DNA of 64,000 bases from Pyropia haitanensis (Eukaryota > Rhodophyta > Bangiophyceae > Bangiales > Bangiaceae), in contig SDUX01000002.1 in assembly GCA_008729055.1 (NCBI GenBank), positions 4,429,874-4,493,873 on the forward strand. Reading direction: 5' to 3'. The position numbers were made by a program, and so were the translations under genes. The notes under the pieces were generated by a model that saw only the letters and a list, made by a program, of their open reading frames with translations, was not told the DNA's origin and searched no databases. Shown one piece after another: positions 33,501-45,006 of the stretch. The first letter of the stretch is position 1; the number at the start of each line of letters is the position of its first letter.

Positions 33501-33790
33501 AAACGGCAAGCGTGCAGGGGACGAGGGGGGGGGGGGTGGCCAGAGGAGAGGAAAACGGCAAGAGTGCAGGGGAAGAGGGGGGGGGGGTGGCCAGAGGAGA
33601 GGGAAACGGCAAGAGTGCAGGGGAAGAGGGGGGGGGGGTGGCCAGAGGAGAGGGAAACGGCAAGAGTGCAGGGGAAGAGGGGGGGGGGGTGGCCAGAGGA
33701 GAGGGAAACGGCAAGAGTGCAGGGGACGAGGGGGGGGGGGGTGGCCAGAGGAGAGGGAAACGGCAAGAGTGCAGGGAAAGAGGGGGGGGG
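33501..33790. repeat. minisatellite, about six copies of a ~52-bp unit
   Basis: Each unit reads AAACGGCAAGAGTGCAGGGG, then a purine tract ending in a G run, then GTGGCCAGAGGAGAGG. Copies differ mainly in G-run length and in one or two bases (AAGAGG versus ACGAGG). It starts about 50 bp upstream of the QueC start. Confidence 0.85.
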
Positions 33791-34055
33791 AGGGGGGGGG
33801 GGGAAGGGAGGGGAATGGGCGCAGCAGCGTACCAGCAGCGGCGGTGGCGGGCGACAAGCAGCGGGGAGCGGGCGCCGCGCAAGGGCGGCGCGGGGGGGGC
33901 GGCTCCCACGGGCACAAACAGGGGGGGACGCCGCCGCCGCGCGGCGGCGGCGGAATCCCGCGGCGCCCCCCCCCCCCCCCACCCCCCCCCCGTGAAACGC
34001 CCGCTTCCCCCCTCCACGACGCGTGTCGCCGCGCCCGCGGGCGCGTGCCGCCCCC

Positions 34056-34107
34056 CGGCCGTACGGATCCCGGCCGTACGGATCGCGGCCGTACGGATCC
34101 CGGCCGC
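34056..34107. repeat. 15-bp tandem repeat, about 3.3 copies
   Basis: The unit CCGGCCGTACGGATC repeats three times with one substitution and then trails off. Confidence 0.75.
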
Positions 34108-34306
34108 CGCGGCGGCGGCCACCCCCCCCCCCCCCCCCCCCACCCCCGCGAGCACCCCCCCCCTGCAGTCGCCAGCCGGCGGGCCTCCCCCCCCCCCCCC
34201 CCCCCACCCCCCCCCCCACGTGGACTGCACCCGCCCACGCCCGCCCGCCCGCCCGCCCGCGGCGGCCGGCGGCACACGCGGGCGCCCGCCCCACCGGCGC
34301 GGGCGG

Positions 34307-34398
34307 ATGGCCACGCGCCGGCCGCCGCCGGGTCGCGCCGCCGCCGCGGCGGCGGCGGCGGCCAAGCGCGCCACGCGCGGCGGGGGTGGCCGCCACCC

Positions 34399-34430
<32 letters not shown>

Positions 34431-35959
34431 CTGCCGCCGCTGCTGCCGCCGCTGCCGCTGCCGCTGCCGCGCCGCCGTTGCCGCCGCTGCCGCCGTCGCG
34501 GGTCACCATTGCCGCGCCCGATGACAGCTCGGATGGCTCGGGCGGGGGTGGCGGCGGCGGCGGCGCGTCGGGTTGTGCGGCGGGCCGCCCCGCCGCCGCT
34601 GCGGCCGCCCCCTCCGCTTCGTCGTCGGCCTCTTCCTCGTCCTCCTCTTCGTCTTCCTCCTTGTCGTCTTCCTCTTCCTCTTCATCGTCCTCGTCGTCTT
34701 CCTCTTCATCGTCCTCGTCGTCGTCGTCGTCGTCGTCGTCGCCGGGCTCGTCTGGCGCGGGCGTTCCGCCGGCGGCCGCCCCGCGACCTCCGACGGCGGT
34801 GGCGGCCCGCGGCGGGCTGGTGGCGCTGACGCCGCCCGCGTCAGCGTCAGCGACCGATGGCTCCGTGTCGTCCGCGTCGGAAGAGCCGCCGCCGCCGCCG
34901 CCGCCGCCGCCGCTGCTGGCAGGCGGTGCGGAGGGTGCACAGGCGGTGGCCACGGCTGCCAAGGCGGCGGCCAAGGCGACGCGGGTGGCCAAGGACGTGG
35001 CCGAGGCGGCCAAGCCGACGGCCGAGGACGCCAAGCCCGCGTCCCAAGCCAAGGCGGCCAAGGTGGCCAAGTCGGCGGCCACGCACGTCAAGCCAGGGAA
35101 GCCAGCAGGCACGGTCAAGGCGGCCAAGGCGGCCAAGGCGGCAGGGGTGACGCAGCCAGCTGCGCCTAGCCAGTCCTCGCCGTCCAGCTCGGTCAGTTGC
35201 AGCTCCAGTTCGATCTCCACCTCCAGCTCCTCCAGCAGCAGCTCTTCCAGTACAGACTCTGGCTCTTTGTCCTCTGCGCCAGCCGCAGCTGCTGCCGAGA
35301 CGGCCGCTGCCAGCGCCGGTAGGGGCTCTTTGAGTTCCAGCTCCAGCTCCCGCTCCAGCCCGTCGTCCTCGTCGTCGTCATCGTCCTCGTCCTCGTCGTC
35401 GACGGACGGTGCGCCCGCGGCGGCGGCCGCGGCGGCGGCAAGCCGCGCCAATGGGGACGGCGACGGCCCGCCCAGCAGCTCCTCCTCGAGCAGCAGCTCT
35501 TCCTCGTCCAGCAGCTCCTCCCCCAGCAGCTCCGCCACCTCCTCCACCTCCACGTCGAGCGGCGACCGTGCGGCGGCCACGGGCGCCTCCCCCGCGGGCG
35601 CCACGTCGGCCATGGCGGTGGAGGCGGCGCCCCTCCACGCGGAGGCCTTCTTCCCCGACGCCGTCGGCGGCAAGCGCCGCCGCCCGTCGGCGGCCGCCGC
35701 GGCAGCGGCAGACGCGACGCCGCCGCACGCGGGCCGCCGCGGCCGCCGCCCAACGGCGGGCGCCACCGCTGCCGCCGCCGCCGCCGCCGCCGCCACGGTG
35801 GCGGCGTCATCGCCGGCGGCTGTCGGGGGCCGGCCGGCCAAGCGGGCGGCGGTCGACCGCGGCGGCGGGCGGCCCGTGCCGGCGCCGCCCGTGGTGGTCC
35901 CGGGCGGCGGCGGCGGCGGCGGCGCGCGGCGGCGGCGGCAGCACCCGCGCCCGCGCTGA
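34307..35959 (+). CDS. Ser/Ala/Lys-rich low-complexity protein, Nopp140-like
   Basis: From ATG 34307 ([10 protein letters not shown]) the frame encodes about 550 residues. Long serine clusters alternate with Ala/Lys/Pro-rich linkers, such as [20 protein letters not shown] and [17 protein letters not shown]. The C-terminal part has basic GKRRRPSAA and [10 protein letters not shown] stretches that look like nuclear localisation signals. The alternation of serine blocks with Lys/Ala/Pro linkers recalls NOLC1/Nopp140 and SRP40, nucleolar chaperones, but acidic residues within the serine blocks are few and the conserved SRP40 C-terminal domain is not evident. The serines use both TCN and AGC/AGT codons, which argues that this frame, rather than the antisense Asp/Glu frame, is selected. 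It ends 313 bp from the convergent ORF at 36273-39581. Confidence 0.5.
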
Positions 35960-36272
35960 GGTCATGGGGGGGGGTTGGGGGACGGGGGGGGGGCAGCGTG
36001 CTGGGAGGCGGAGTGGGGGGTTGGTGCGGCCGGCTGTGGGTGGGGAGGTGGGGGCGGCGCCGTCGCGCGGCGGGGTGGGAGGTGGGTCCTGCACGCGGTG
36101 TGGCAAGGGTGGCGGGGGGACGGAAGGGGGCGGCCCGCCAGAGGGGAACGCCGCGTGGTGTTGGCGGCGCGGGACGGGGCGCGCGGCTCGCTGGGCTGTC
36201 GTGGGCGTGTGGAGGAGCTCGACCGTGTTTATCAGAGTGAATCGTACTACCCGCTCCCCGCGACAGTTACAA
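35960..36272. other. short convergent intergenic region
   Basis: G-rich DNA between two converging frames. No feature seen. Confidence 0.35.
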
Positions 36273-36617
36273 TCAGAGGGCGCACGGTGGGGCGGGGGCG
36301 GCGGCCGCGGGCGGGGAGGGCGGCGCGGCGAGTCGACGCCAGGGCGAGCACCCGACCACCCACCGCCGCGCCCGTTTGCGCGCTGCTGCGCCTTGTTCCG
36401 CAAACCCTCTGCCCTCTCCCCCCCCCCCCCCCCCCCCCTCTTTGGTGGCAACCGCGTCAGCGGCGTAGGCCCAAGACGCGGGCGAGCCGCAGCCGGCGGC
36501 GCGGGCCGGCGTCCCGTCCCCCCCCTCCCCGTCGGCCGCGGCGGCGGTGACGGCGGCGGCCACGGCGTCCACCCGCTCCCCGCTGGCGCCCTTGCTCGCC
36601 CGCCGCTTTTCCCACTT

Positions 36618-36666
<49 letters not shown>

Positions 36667-36960
36667 ATGCCGCCGCTGCTGCCGCCGCTGCCGCTGTCGC
36701 CGCTACAGCCGCTGCCGCCACCCCCGCCACCCCCGCTGCCGCTGCGGGCCGACCGCAGGCGGAGGAAGAGCTCGCTCTCCCAGCCCAGCGGCGTCGCCGG
36801 CCGCCGGCCGCCACCGCCGCCGAGCGTCGCAAACGACAGGTAGTCGTCCACGTACATGGACACCTCAGCGGGCGGCGGCGGCGGCGGCGGCTCGTTGGCC
36901 GCCACCGGCACGGCCGCCCAGCGGCCGCCGCCATTCGACAGCCGCCGGGTAGGGCGGTCC

Positions 36961-36995
<35 letters not shown>

Positions 36996-38931
36996 CGACG
37001 CGGCCGCGTCGGCCAGCGGGCCGCCCCCCCAGCCGCCGGCGGGCACGCCCGGCCCGCCGGGGCGGCTGCCGCCGCCGCGCACCACCCGGTCGGCGGGGAC
37101 GCGGCCGCTGCGGTGGCGGCGGGGGGCGACGGGCGGCGGGCTGCCGCCGCCGACGCTGTCGCCCGAGTCGCCACTGACGGTGGACGACGCAGACGGCTCG
37201 CGGGCGCGGGAGACGGGGTGCAGGCCCGGCGCCGCGGGCGGCCGCGCGGCGGTGGCGCGGCCGCCAGCCGCGCCGGCGGCCGGCGCGGGTGCCCCCGCCG
37301 CCGCCGTCGCGCCCGCGCCCGACGGCGCGGTGCAGTCCGACATGGACGATGAGGGCGACGCGTCGCCACTGTCGCCGCCGTCTGACGCGGAGCACCCCGA
37401 CGGGGCGTCCCGCCCCGGCGGCGACGCCGTCGAGCCGCTCGAGTCGGACGCGCCCGACCGGGAGGCGGGCAGCGCCGGCCCCCAGCCGCCAACCAGCTTG
37501 CCGCCGACGCGGACGGTGGCGGCGCCAAACGCGCCGAGCGAGCGGAAGCTCCGGTCGTCATCATTGACCAGCGTCACCGCGTCGGCGCCCGACCACGCCT
37601 CATCCAACGCCGGGTCGTCGGCCGGCGGCTGGCGCACCGGCGCCCTGACGCCACCACCACCAGCGACAAAGTCACCACCACCACCACCGCCTCCACCGCC
37701 ACCACCGCCACCACCGCCACACACGCCGTCGCCGCTACCGCCGCCGCCACTGCCCTCCGCGGCACGGAGCTTGCGACGGTTGATGGGCTTGATGGGCACC
37801 CCCCGCGGGAGCGCCACCCGCGGCGACGGCGGCGACGGCGGCGCCGCCATGCCCGCCGCCAGTGACACCGCCCCACTCGACAGCGCCCGCCGGGCGCGGC
37901 TGTCACCGCCGGCCGACCCCGCCGCGGCCGCCTCTGCGGCGGCCGCCGCCGCGGTCGCCGCGGCGCGCCACCCCCCCTCATCGTCTGCCACAACCGCCGC
38001 GGCGGTCGCGGCGGCGGCGGCGGCGGCGGCGGCGCTCGCGGCGGTGCCCCGGCCGACCCCCCGGGACCAGCCGCTGCCGCCGCCGCCGCCGGCAGAGACG
38101 CGCGGCGACGCGGCCTGCCGGCCCGCCCCCGCCGCCGTCACGCGGGCGTCGTGAATGTCGCGCGCGCCGCCGACGCGCGCGAGCGCGACGCGGCAGTCCA
38201 TCAGCACCAGCCCCGACGGCATCTTGCACGGCACGGGGGGCGGCTGAACGGGGGGCGGGAGCGTCACCACCACGGGCGCCGCACCCCCACCCGAGGCCCC
38301 GCCCGGCACGTCGGTGGCCGTGGGGGACGCCGGCGACGACGGCGCGCCGTCGCCGACGGCCGCCGCGCCGGCAAGCGACACCGGCGACGGCGGCAACGGC
38401 GCCGCCGCGGCCACTGCCGCCGCCGCCGTCGCCGCCGCCGACGCCGCGGCCGCGGCCTTTGCGGCCTCTGCCGTCGACGACGGCCTGTCCCCCCCCGCCG
38501 CCGCCTCCCCCCGCGCCTCCCGCCCCTCTGACAGCGACAGCAGCAGGCGGCTGCGCGGGCGGGCGGCGCCCTTCCAGATGCGGCGCGAGCCCGCCGCGGC
38601 CACCGACAGCCGGGACGGGGTCTCCCCCCCGCCGCCGTCGGCGTGTCCCTCCGGGACGGGGGCGAGCGCCAGCGGCGGCAGCCGCCCCGCGCCCAGCGAC
38701 AGCGGCGCGCCGTCACCGTCGCCGTCGACGACCGCCGCCGCCGCCGCCGCCGTCGCCGGGTCGACGCGCCGGCCGCCCGACAGGAACTGGCCGAGCAGCC
38801 GGAGCGAGGCGCCCATGTCGGCGGGCGCTCCCCCCCCCCCCCCGCCGCCGCCGCCGCCGCCGCCGCCACCGCCGCGGCGGGCGGCGCCCCCCGATGCCCG
38901 CCCGTCGCCGCCGTTCCGGTCGCGACCCCGC

Positions 38932-38972
<41 letters not shown>

Positions 38973-39444
38973 CGCCCCCCCCGGCGAGCGCCGCCGAAAC
39001 AGCGCGCCCGCCCACCGCAGCCGCCGCCCCCCCCCCGGCTCCTCGTCAGCCGCCGCCGCGGCGGCGGCGGCGGCGAGCGCGGGCCCACCCGGGCTCGGCA
39101 CCCGCCGCAGCGCCGGCACCGGCACCGGCACCGGCACCGGCACGGGCACGGGCGGCGGCGCGCCGGCCGGCCCGCCGCCGGGCGGGCGCTTGAAGAGGTA
39201 GCGGAGGGAGCGGTAGCTGCGGCCATCGGCGAGCGCCGCGTGGCGGAGGCCGCGGCTGCCGGCCCAGGCGGCCGCCGCGGCGGCGCCGTCGGCGCCAGCC
39301 CCGGCCCACCGGGGGGTGCCCCCGCCAACGTCCACGCCCATGCCGTCGCCGGCGCCGCCGGCGAGGCCGTGGAAGAAGGGGACGCCCGCCGCCTCGCGGC
39401 GGGTCACCGCGCCCGCCCCCTGCCGTGGTGATAGTACGGCACCG

Positions 39445-39494
<50 letters not shown>

Positions 39495-39581
39495 TTCGCC
39501 AGCCAGCCGGCCGCGCACCACCACCGCGGCGCCGCCGGCACGGACGCCGCCCGGGGGCGGCGGCCCGCGGCGGCCGGCCAC
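36273..39581 (-). CDS. long low-complexity hypothetical protein
   Basis: A single open frame of 1102 codons. I do not recognise a family. Poly-Ala and poly-Gly tracts (GCC/GGC repeats) are separated by short non-repetitive patches. Three patches share a pattern of acidic residues followed by aromatic-Ser-Leu: DGRSYRSLRYLF, DDDRSFRSLGAFG and VDDYLSFATLGG. Other patches include GASLRLLGQFLSGG and CKMPSGLVLMDCRVALARVG. A VPVPVPVPV tract comes from a hexamer repeat at 39109-39152. The spaced motifs suggest a scaffold or regulatory protein and are the best sign that the frame is real. The true start may lie further upstream: Ala-rich frames continue on the minus strand to ATG 40017 (MGSSRLLSVAGG). 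In DNA this GC-rich a long frame can also arise by chance. Confidence 0.42.
39109..39152. repeat. hexamer microsatellite (CCGGCA/CGGGCA)n
   Basis: About seven hexamer units giving alternating Pro-Val on the minus strand. Confidence 0.75.
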
Positions 39582-39942
39582 CCCACCGCGCGTGGCGACC
39601 GCGTCAGGGGGACCCCGGCGACGGCGCGGCGGCGCGTCCTCTCCGCCGCCGCGGCCGCCGCCGCTGCTGCCGCTGCCGCCGCTGCCGCCGCTGCCGCCGC
39701 TGCCGACGACGCCGCCAGAACCGCCGCGGCTGCCGCCGCCGAGGTCGCCACGGCTGCCGCCGCGGGGGCTCCCCCCGAGGAGCCGTCCCCCCCCCCCCCC
39801 GCCCCCGCATCATCCGCACCGACCCCGACTTTGGGTCCACCGCCCATCGTGTGTCGGGCGCCGCCGCCGTGGACGCGGCCGACAGGATGACGAGGGCGGT
39901 CGCGGCCGCGTCGGCGGTGGCCGTCGGCGGGCGGCCGCCGCG

Positions 39943-39975
<33 letters not shown>

Positions 39976-40476
39976 CCCGACGCCGCCGGCCACCGACAGC
40001 AGGCGGCTGGAGCCCATGGTGAGGGTGCCGCCGCCGCCGGCGGCCGCGGCGGGCGGCCGCTGCCGAGGGGGGGCGGGGGGGGGGGGGGTGGGGGGGAACG
40101 GTGCAGCCGGTCGTTATGTGACCACTGCCCGCGGGGTGGGGGTGCAAGTGGGAACGGGGGGGGGGGGGGTGGGGGGGAGGGGGAAAGGGGGGGGGAAAGG
40201 GGGGACGGTCGGCTGTTCCCGATTGGGGACGGGAGGACAGGGATGGGGACAGAGGACAACGAGGACGGATGGGTGGGAGGAGGAGGGGGGGACTGTGGCG
40301 AGCAACGCGCCCGACCACCGCTCCACCGTCGAGGCCCGACTACCGTCGGGGCGGCTGGCAAGCGGCCGCCGCCTACCGCCGCGGCGGTGCGTGGATGATG
40401 GCAGCGGGGGAGCGGGGACGAGACACCCCACGCTGGGGTGGGGGGGTCGGGTCTGACAGCGCGCGGCGTCGCGGTC

Positions 40477-40515
<39 letters not shown>

Positions 40516-43333
40516 AGCGGCGCGACGGCCGTCGCGCCACCCCCACCGGTCGGCGGCAGCGGGAGCGGAACCCCAACCACCAGCTGGGGTGGCCCAGCAG
40601 CGCGCGGCCCGCCGCAGACGGCAGCCACGGGGGTGCCTCCGTGGCCAGTCGGCCACCGCAGGCGGCCGGGGGCGCGCCGCCACCCCCCCCCCCGGGGTCT
40701 CTGCCGCCCTCACCCGCCGGGCGTCGCAGGCCGTTGGCGCGTGCGGGCGGCTCCCCCCCCCCCCCCCCCCCCTTCCCCCCGCCCGCGGCGCGCATGCCGC
40801 GGCCAGGGGGGGCGCGTGTGTCGGGCGCGAGCGGCGGGGCGGCGGGGGTCACCCCACCACCACGGATGCGTCGGGGGGGGGTGGGGGGGGGGCGTAGCGG
40901 CCGCCGCGGCGGGCCGCCGCCGCGCCTCGGCGTGCAGCGCACACCCACCCCCTGCCGGCCGGCCGCGTCGCGGCGCCGAGGAGGGGGGGGGACGGCGGCA
41001 CCGGGCTTGAGAGGAGGTCGAACAAAGGGGGGGGAGTGAGTGGTGGGGTGGGCGAGTGTCGGGTGGCGGCAGGGGTCGGCCGACGCCGCCCCCGTTGGCG
41101 GCCACCGCGTCGGGCCGGCCCGCTGCCACGCCCGCCGCTGGCTGGTGGTCGGCGCGTGCCGGCCCCTCAACGGCCCGCCGGCGGGAGGTTGAGGCGTGGC
41201 GGCCGCAGCCGCCCGCGCCAAGCACCGTCTGCCACCACACACCTCCCCTCCGTCACGAAGGGGGAGGGGGGGGGAGAGATGGCGGCGAGCGGCGTGCGCC
41301 GCCGCCGCCGCCGCCGCTGGGTCTGGCGGCGGCGGGAGGCTGGCGCCGCGAGCGCGCGCGCGCGCGCCCTCTAGGTGGTGGCGTGCGTGCGGCCTGGCAA
41401 CGGGCGGCGCCAGCACAGGGAGGCGCGTGTGGGGACGGGGTGTGGGCGGCTGGGTGGGGGGCGCCGGCGGCGGTGGGGTGGAGGAAGCCGCCGCCCGCAG
41501 CCACCCACCGGCGCATCGTGGCACAGCGTTGCCAGCGGGTCAGGGACGGGGGGGGGATCGGGGGGGTGAAGAGAGAGGGTGGTGCGGTGGGCGCGTAGGG
41601 GGGGAGAGTGGCTGTAGGGTGCGGTCGTGGCAGGCGCGGCAACGAGCGGCCGTGCGTGGGGCGGGGGCGGCAACGGCGGCGGCAGCGGCCGGGAGGGGGT
41701 AGTAGCCGGGTGGGGTGGGGGGGGAAACGGCGGGGGGGAGCGGCGGCGGGTGACACTCGCGTGGGCCGCGGTCAGTAAAAACTTTTTCCTAGCCCGACGG
41801 CGCTGCAAATGGAGGTGTGGGGAGGGGACGGGGGGCGCCGCGGCCACGGTCCCTTTCCCCACCCACACGGTGGGTGGGTGTTGGCCGCCGCTGCCGCCGC
41901 CGCCAACCGCCAAACTCTGTTTGCCAGCCGTTGACACCGCAAGCCCGACCGTCCAGGCCAATACCCCGCGTGGCTGGCGGGTCGGCGTGGCACCCGCGCC
42001 CCACACTCTTGATTCATTATTGTTTCTGGCTGGTGGCGCGCCGGCCAGAGCGACACCCACTCGCCTTTCCTCGACGGCCCGAGGAGGAGGGGGGGGGGGG
42101 GGGGAGGAGGGCGGCGCGGGGAGCGGCCGAGCCGCGCGCGCGCCCCGCTGGCAACGTCCCCAGCCGCTGGTTCCCTGCCTCGGCCCACCGACCCGCGGCA
42201 GCCGCCAGCGTGGATGCACCCTGCCGTTGAGCGTGCCGCCGCCGCCAGCCGGCCACGCCGGCCACCGGCCGCGGCGCTCGGTCCACACAAAGCCGTGCCG
42301 CTTCGGCTCACCCGACCCGACGGGGCTCGCCAAGCCGGCCGCGCCGCCGCGCGGTTGAATGGCTAGGCGGCGCGCGTCGGGGCCGTAGGGAGCACCCGGG
42401 TGGCGACTGGAGATTTTTTTGGCCTGCCGCTTGGACACTCGGGACGGGAGGGGGGGCGGGCGGCAGAGGCGCGGGCGGGGGGGGACAACAGGGTGAAACC
42501 CGGGGATCCGTGGCCACCCACGGGGTGAATGGACCAGGTCGAGCGGCCGTCCAGCCCGTTTTTTTTTTGTTCCACTTCCTCCCAAAGCATGGGGTGGTGG
42601 GGGAGGGGGGTCGTGGGGAGTCCCGAGGCTGATGAGGACCGCCCGCGGACCCGCGGAACCCGCCGGCGGAGGCGGCGGGGTCTTTGTTGGCCCCGTCGCC
42701 AGCCGCCGCCAGGCGCCGAGCCTCCTCGGGCTCGGCCCGCAACGCGCCTGTGGTGCTGTGCAAGGGGGGGGGGGGGGGGGGGGGGGGAGGGCGGAGCCGT
42801 GGCTTCTTTCCCAGCCGCAGATCCCCACCCGCGGATTGCCCTCCGGCGTCCGCGGACCGACGAGCCTTCCCCCCCACGCCCGCCCCGTGCGGAAAGAGGG
42901 AGCGGGTTTGGTCTGGGGCGCTGTCCCACCCGCCTCTGTCACAGCGGCGCCCGTCGCTTGTTGGGCTGGCCACGGGACCGCCGGCCTCGCCTGCGGGTGG
43001 CCGTCCAAAAAACCACAGCAAGGTGCGCCGCACCGGCCTGGGGGGTGGTGTGCCTGCGCGGGCGGCTGCTCTGTGCCGCACGTCGAGTACAACGAGGCGA
43101 TGATGATCTAGATGTACCATCGGGAGTCAGTTGGGACGGCCCGCGCCTCTCTCCTCGCTCGCCGGTTCGATTGGGGTGCTCCGGCACTGTTCGACAGCAG
43201 ACTGTACCGTAACACGGAAACACCCAAGGAGTGCCGCACCACACGGTTGCGGCACGATCGTTTTGCTGACACCTGCGATGATCGCAGTGCGCTGGCCGGT
43301 CGACCGGTGTGGAGCGCTGCGCACGCGAAGAAG
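39582..43333. other. G/C homopolymer-rich region, no gene supported
   Basis: About 3.7 kb with many G or C runs of 10-20 bases. Long frames exist on every strand (for example minus 43092-41371, 573 codons), all Pro/Arg/Gly-rich with no known domain. I see no promoter, RNA gene or repeat of note. Confidence 0.4.
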
Positions 43334-43430
43334 CTACACTCATTCGACGTGGGGGGACCGGCACCCCTCTGGAATGCTCATTTGAGGGGGGTCCCCCCGG
43401 TCCCCCCAGGATTAGCCCGGTCCCCCCACA
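43334..43430. repeat. GGTCCCCCCAC-type repeat, copy 2
   Basis: It repeats 21466-21565: the lead-in CTACACTCATTCGA, then CGTGGGGGGACC at 43348, a shared interior including CACCCCTCTGGAATG and CCCCCCAGGATTAG, and closing CGGTCCCCCCAC at 43418-43429. Weaker similarity runs on to about 43455 (CGAAAC and GAGAGTT). Confidence 0.65.
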
Positions 43431-43460
43431 AAGTTTCGAAACGACCGTGAGAGTTTATTA

Positions 43461-44110
43461 TGGCACGTCCGCCAAAAATGGGACACGCGGTGTTTGTCTG
43501 GGAAACTCCCATCCCATCTGAGTGGTGCAATCGATGCATGAAATCAAACTTCTGCTCTGGTCGGCCAACTCGAGTGCGATCACGACACCGACTGCCCCTA
43601 ATTTGACGTCCAAAGGGCGCCTGACGTGCCTCTCAGGGGTCGGCTCGGGTGTGCTTTTAGTCTTGGAGTCAAACTTTTGAGAAACAATTTGCTAGACGAG
43701 CTAGGGGAGCCCGAATAGAGGCCGTGGGGGCGGGTGGCCACACTCTGGCTCATTATCGAGGGCTCTGGAGGCCATTCTTTTCAGAAACCATTGCGGTCGA
43801 GTGGCCAACGTGGCGCCTGTTTCTGAACACAGAATCAGTAGCGAGGCTAACAGCGCAGCGTGGACGCATCTCATTGGCTTGACAAACAGGAATCGACCTT
43901 GATCTGACTGGTCTCGATGATCGATTGTCCGAAGGACCGACACCGGTCCCAAATCGGACCACCCAAGGTTCCCGTGGCGCTGATCATTCGATCTGGAGAT
44001 CAGCGCAGCTCGTCCCTCAGAGAATTGATTGGGTGCCTGACGTCGCGAGTTCACTGCGGCAAAGATTGTCGTAGGAAACTCTGAGTGTCCCATTTTTAGC
44101 GGACATGCCA
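43461..44110. mobile_element. 650-bp element with 26-bp terminal inverted repeats
   Basis: The left end (43461-43486, starting TGGCACGTCCGCC and running through AAAAATGGGACAC) is matched by the reverse complement of 44085-44110 at 24 of 26 positions; both differences are C/T. Base composition inside is noticeably less GC-rich than its surroundings. The internal minus frame (44132-43701) has no known domain. No clear target-site duplication is visible. It looks like a MITE-type non-autonomous transposon. Confidence 0.65.
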
Positions 44111-44988
44111 CAGCTAACGCGGGCTGCCGCATCGGAAATTATGAGAACAAGTTGCGGCCTGCTGTTCCCTCCGAAGTGCACCGTGCGGATGAGACTGGCT
44201 GCCGGCTGCCGCTCCGACGTAGTGCCGTCGCTTGTGCCCGTCGTCGTTGCCGTCCTTCGGGCGGACGGGGGGGGGGAAGCGGCGGAAGCCCGCTTGGGGG
44301 GGGGGGGAGGACGCCGCCGCCGGGAGACACCTGGCGGCGGCCGGCGACGCGCCCGCGGCGGCGGGCGGCGCTGGCCGGGGAATGTCCCCCCCTGCAGCAG
44401 GCGCCGCAGCGGCGGCGGCGGCAGCGCCAGGCGTGCCCGCCCGGCATGCTGCTGCCGCGGCGCAACCACGAGCCGCTGCCGCAGCCACCGCCGCCGCCGC
44501 CGTCGCCGCCTCCGTCGCCGCCGTGGAGTGGCGATGAGCCGCCGGGCGGGGGCGGGCGCGCGGCCGGCGTCGGTGCCGCAGTTCAAGCGGCGGCGGTAGC
44601 GGCGGCGGCCGCGGCGGCGGCGGTGGCGGCGACGGCGGCGATGGCGGTGGCGGCACGGGGCCTCCCGCCCCTCTCCCCGCCACGGCTGGCGCCGCTGCGC
44701 CCCTCGGCCCCCCTCCCCCCCCCGCACCAGGCAGGCGGCCCCCCCCCCCCCCGTTTTGGCGTTCCCCTTCCGTACCGGCTCAGCCCGGCCAGGGCGGTCC
44801 TTCCCCAGGGCCCTATTCGATAATCCCAGTCCCGCGAATGCGGATTCTCTGTTACATATGCTGGCGAGTGCGTCCGCGCGAGTGCCCAGTCCGCGCTTCA
44901 GTCAGCGCTCCAAACGGTCTCCGCCACCGCGCGCGCCTAGCCTGCGGCGGATGCGGCGAGCGTCCCGTCCCCACAGCACAGGGCACCG
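44111..44988. other. Ala/Gly/Arg-coding low-complexity DNA
   Basis: GCC/GGC repeats up to the left end of the piggyBac-like element. No gene supported. Confidence 0.35.
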
Positions 44989-45006
44989 CTAGTGTCTATT
45001 CTACCG

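Larger units (their letters stand above)
33448..34306. other. intergenic with minisatellites
   Basis: Between the divergent QueC and Ser-rich starts. It holds the tandem repeats at 33501-33790 and 34056-34107 and long G or C homopolymers. No coding content. Confidence 0.5.

Noticed and set aside
33501..33790. CRISPR-like array
   Set aside because: The units are contiguous tandem repeats without unique spacers, in a eukaryotic context.
33325..35841. 838-codon minus frame with Asp/Glu runs as the real gene
   Set aside because: Serine blocks on the plus strand use both TCN and AGY codons, which is expected for selection on serine. The antisense frame also runs through the minisatellite and into the QueC gene.
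41371..43092. 573-codon minus frame
   Set aside because: No motif, strong Pro/Arg bias, many G/C homopolymers and equally long frames on other strands; expected by chance in such GC-rich DNA.
43160..43172. GGTTCGATT as part of a tRNA gene
   Set aside because: The T-arm consensus is incomplete and no acceptor stem or anticodon arm fits.
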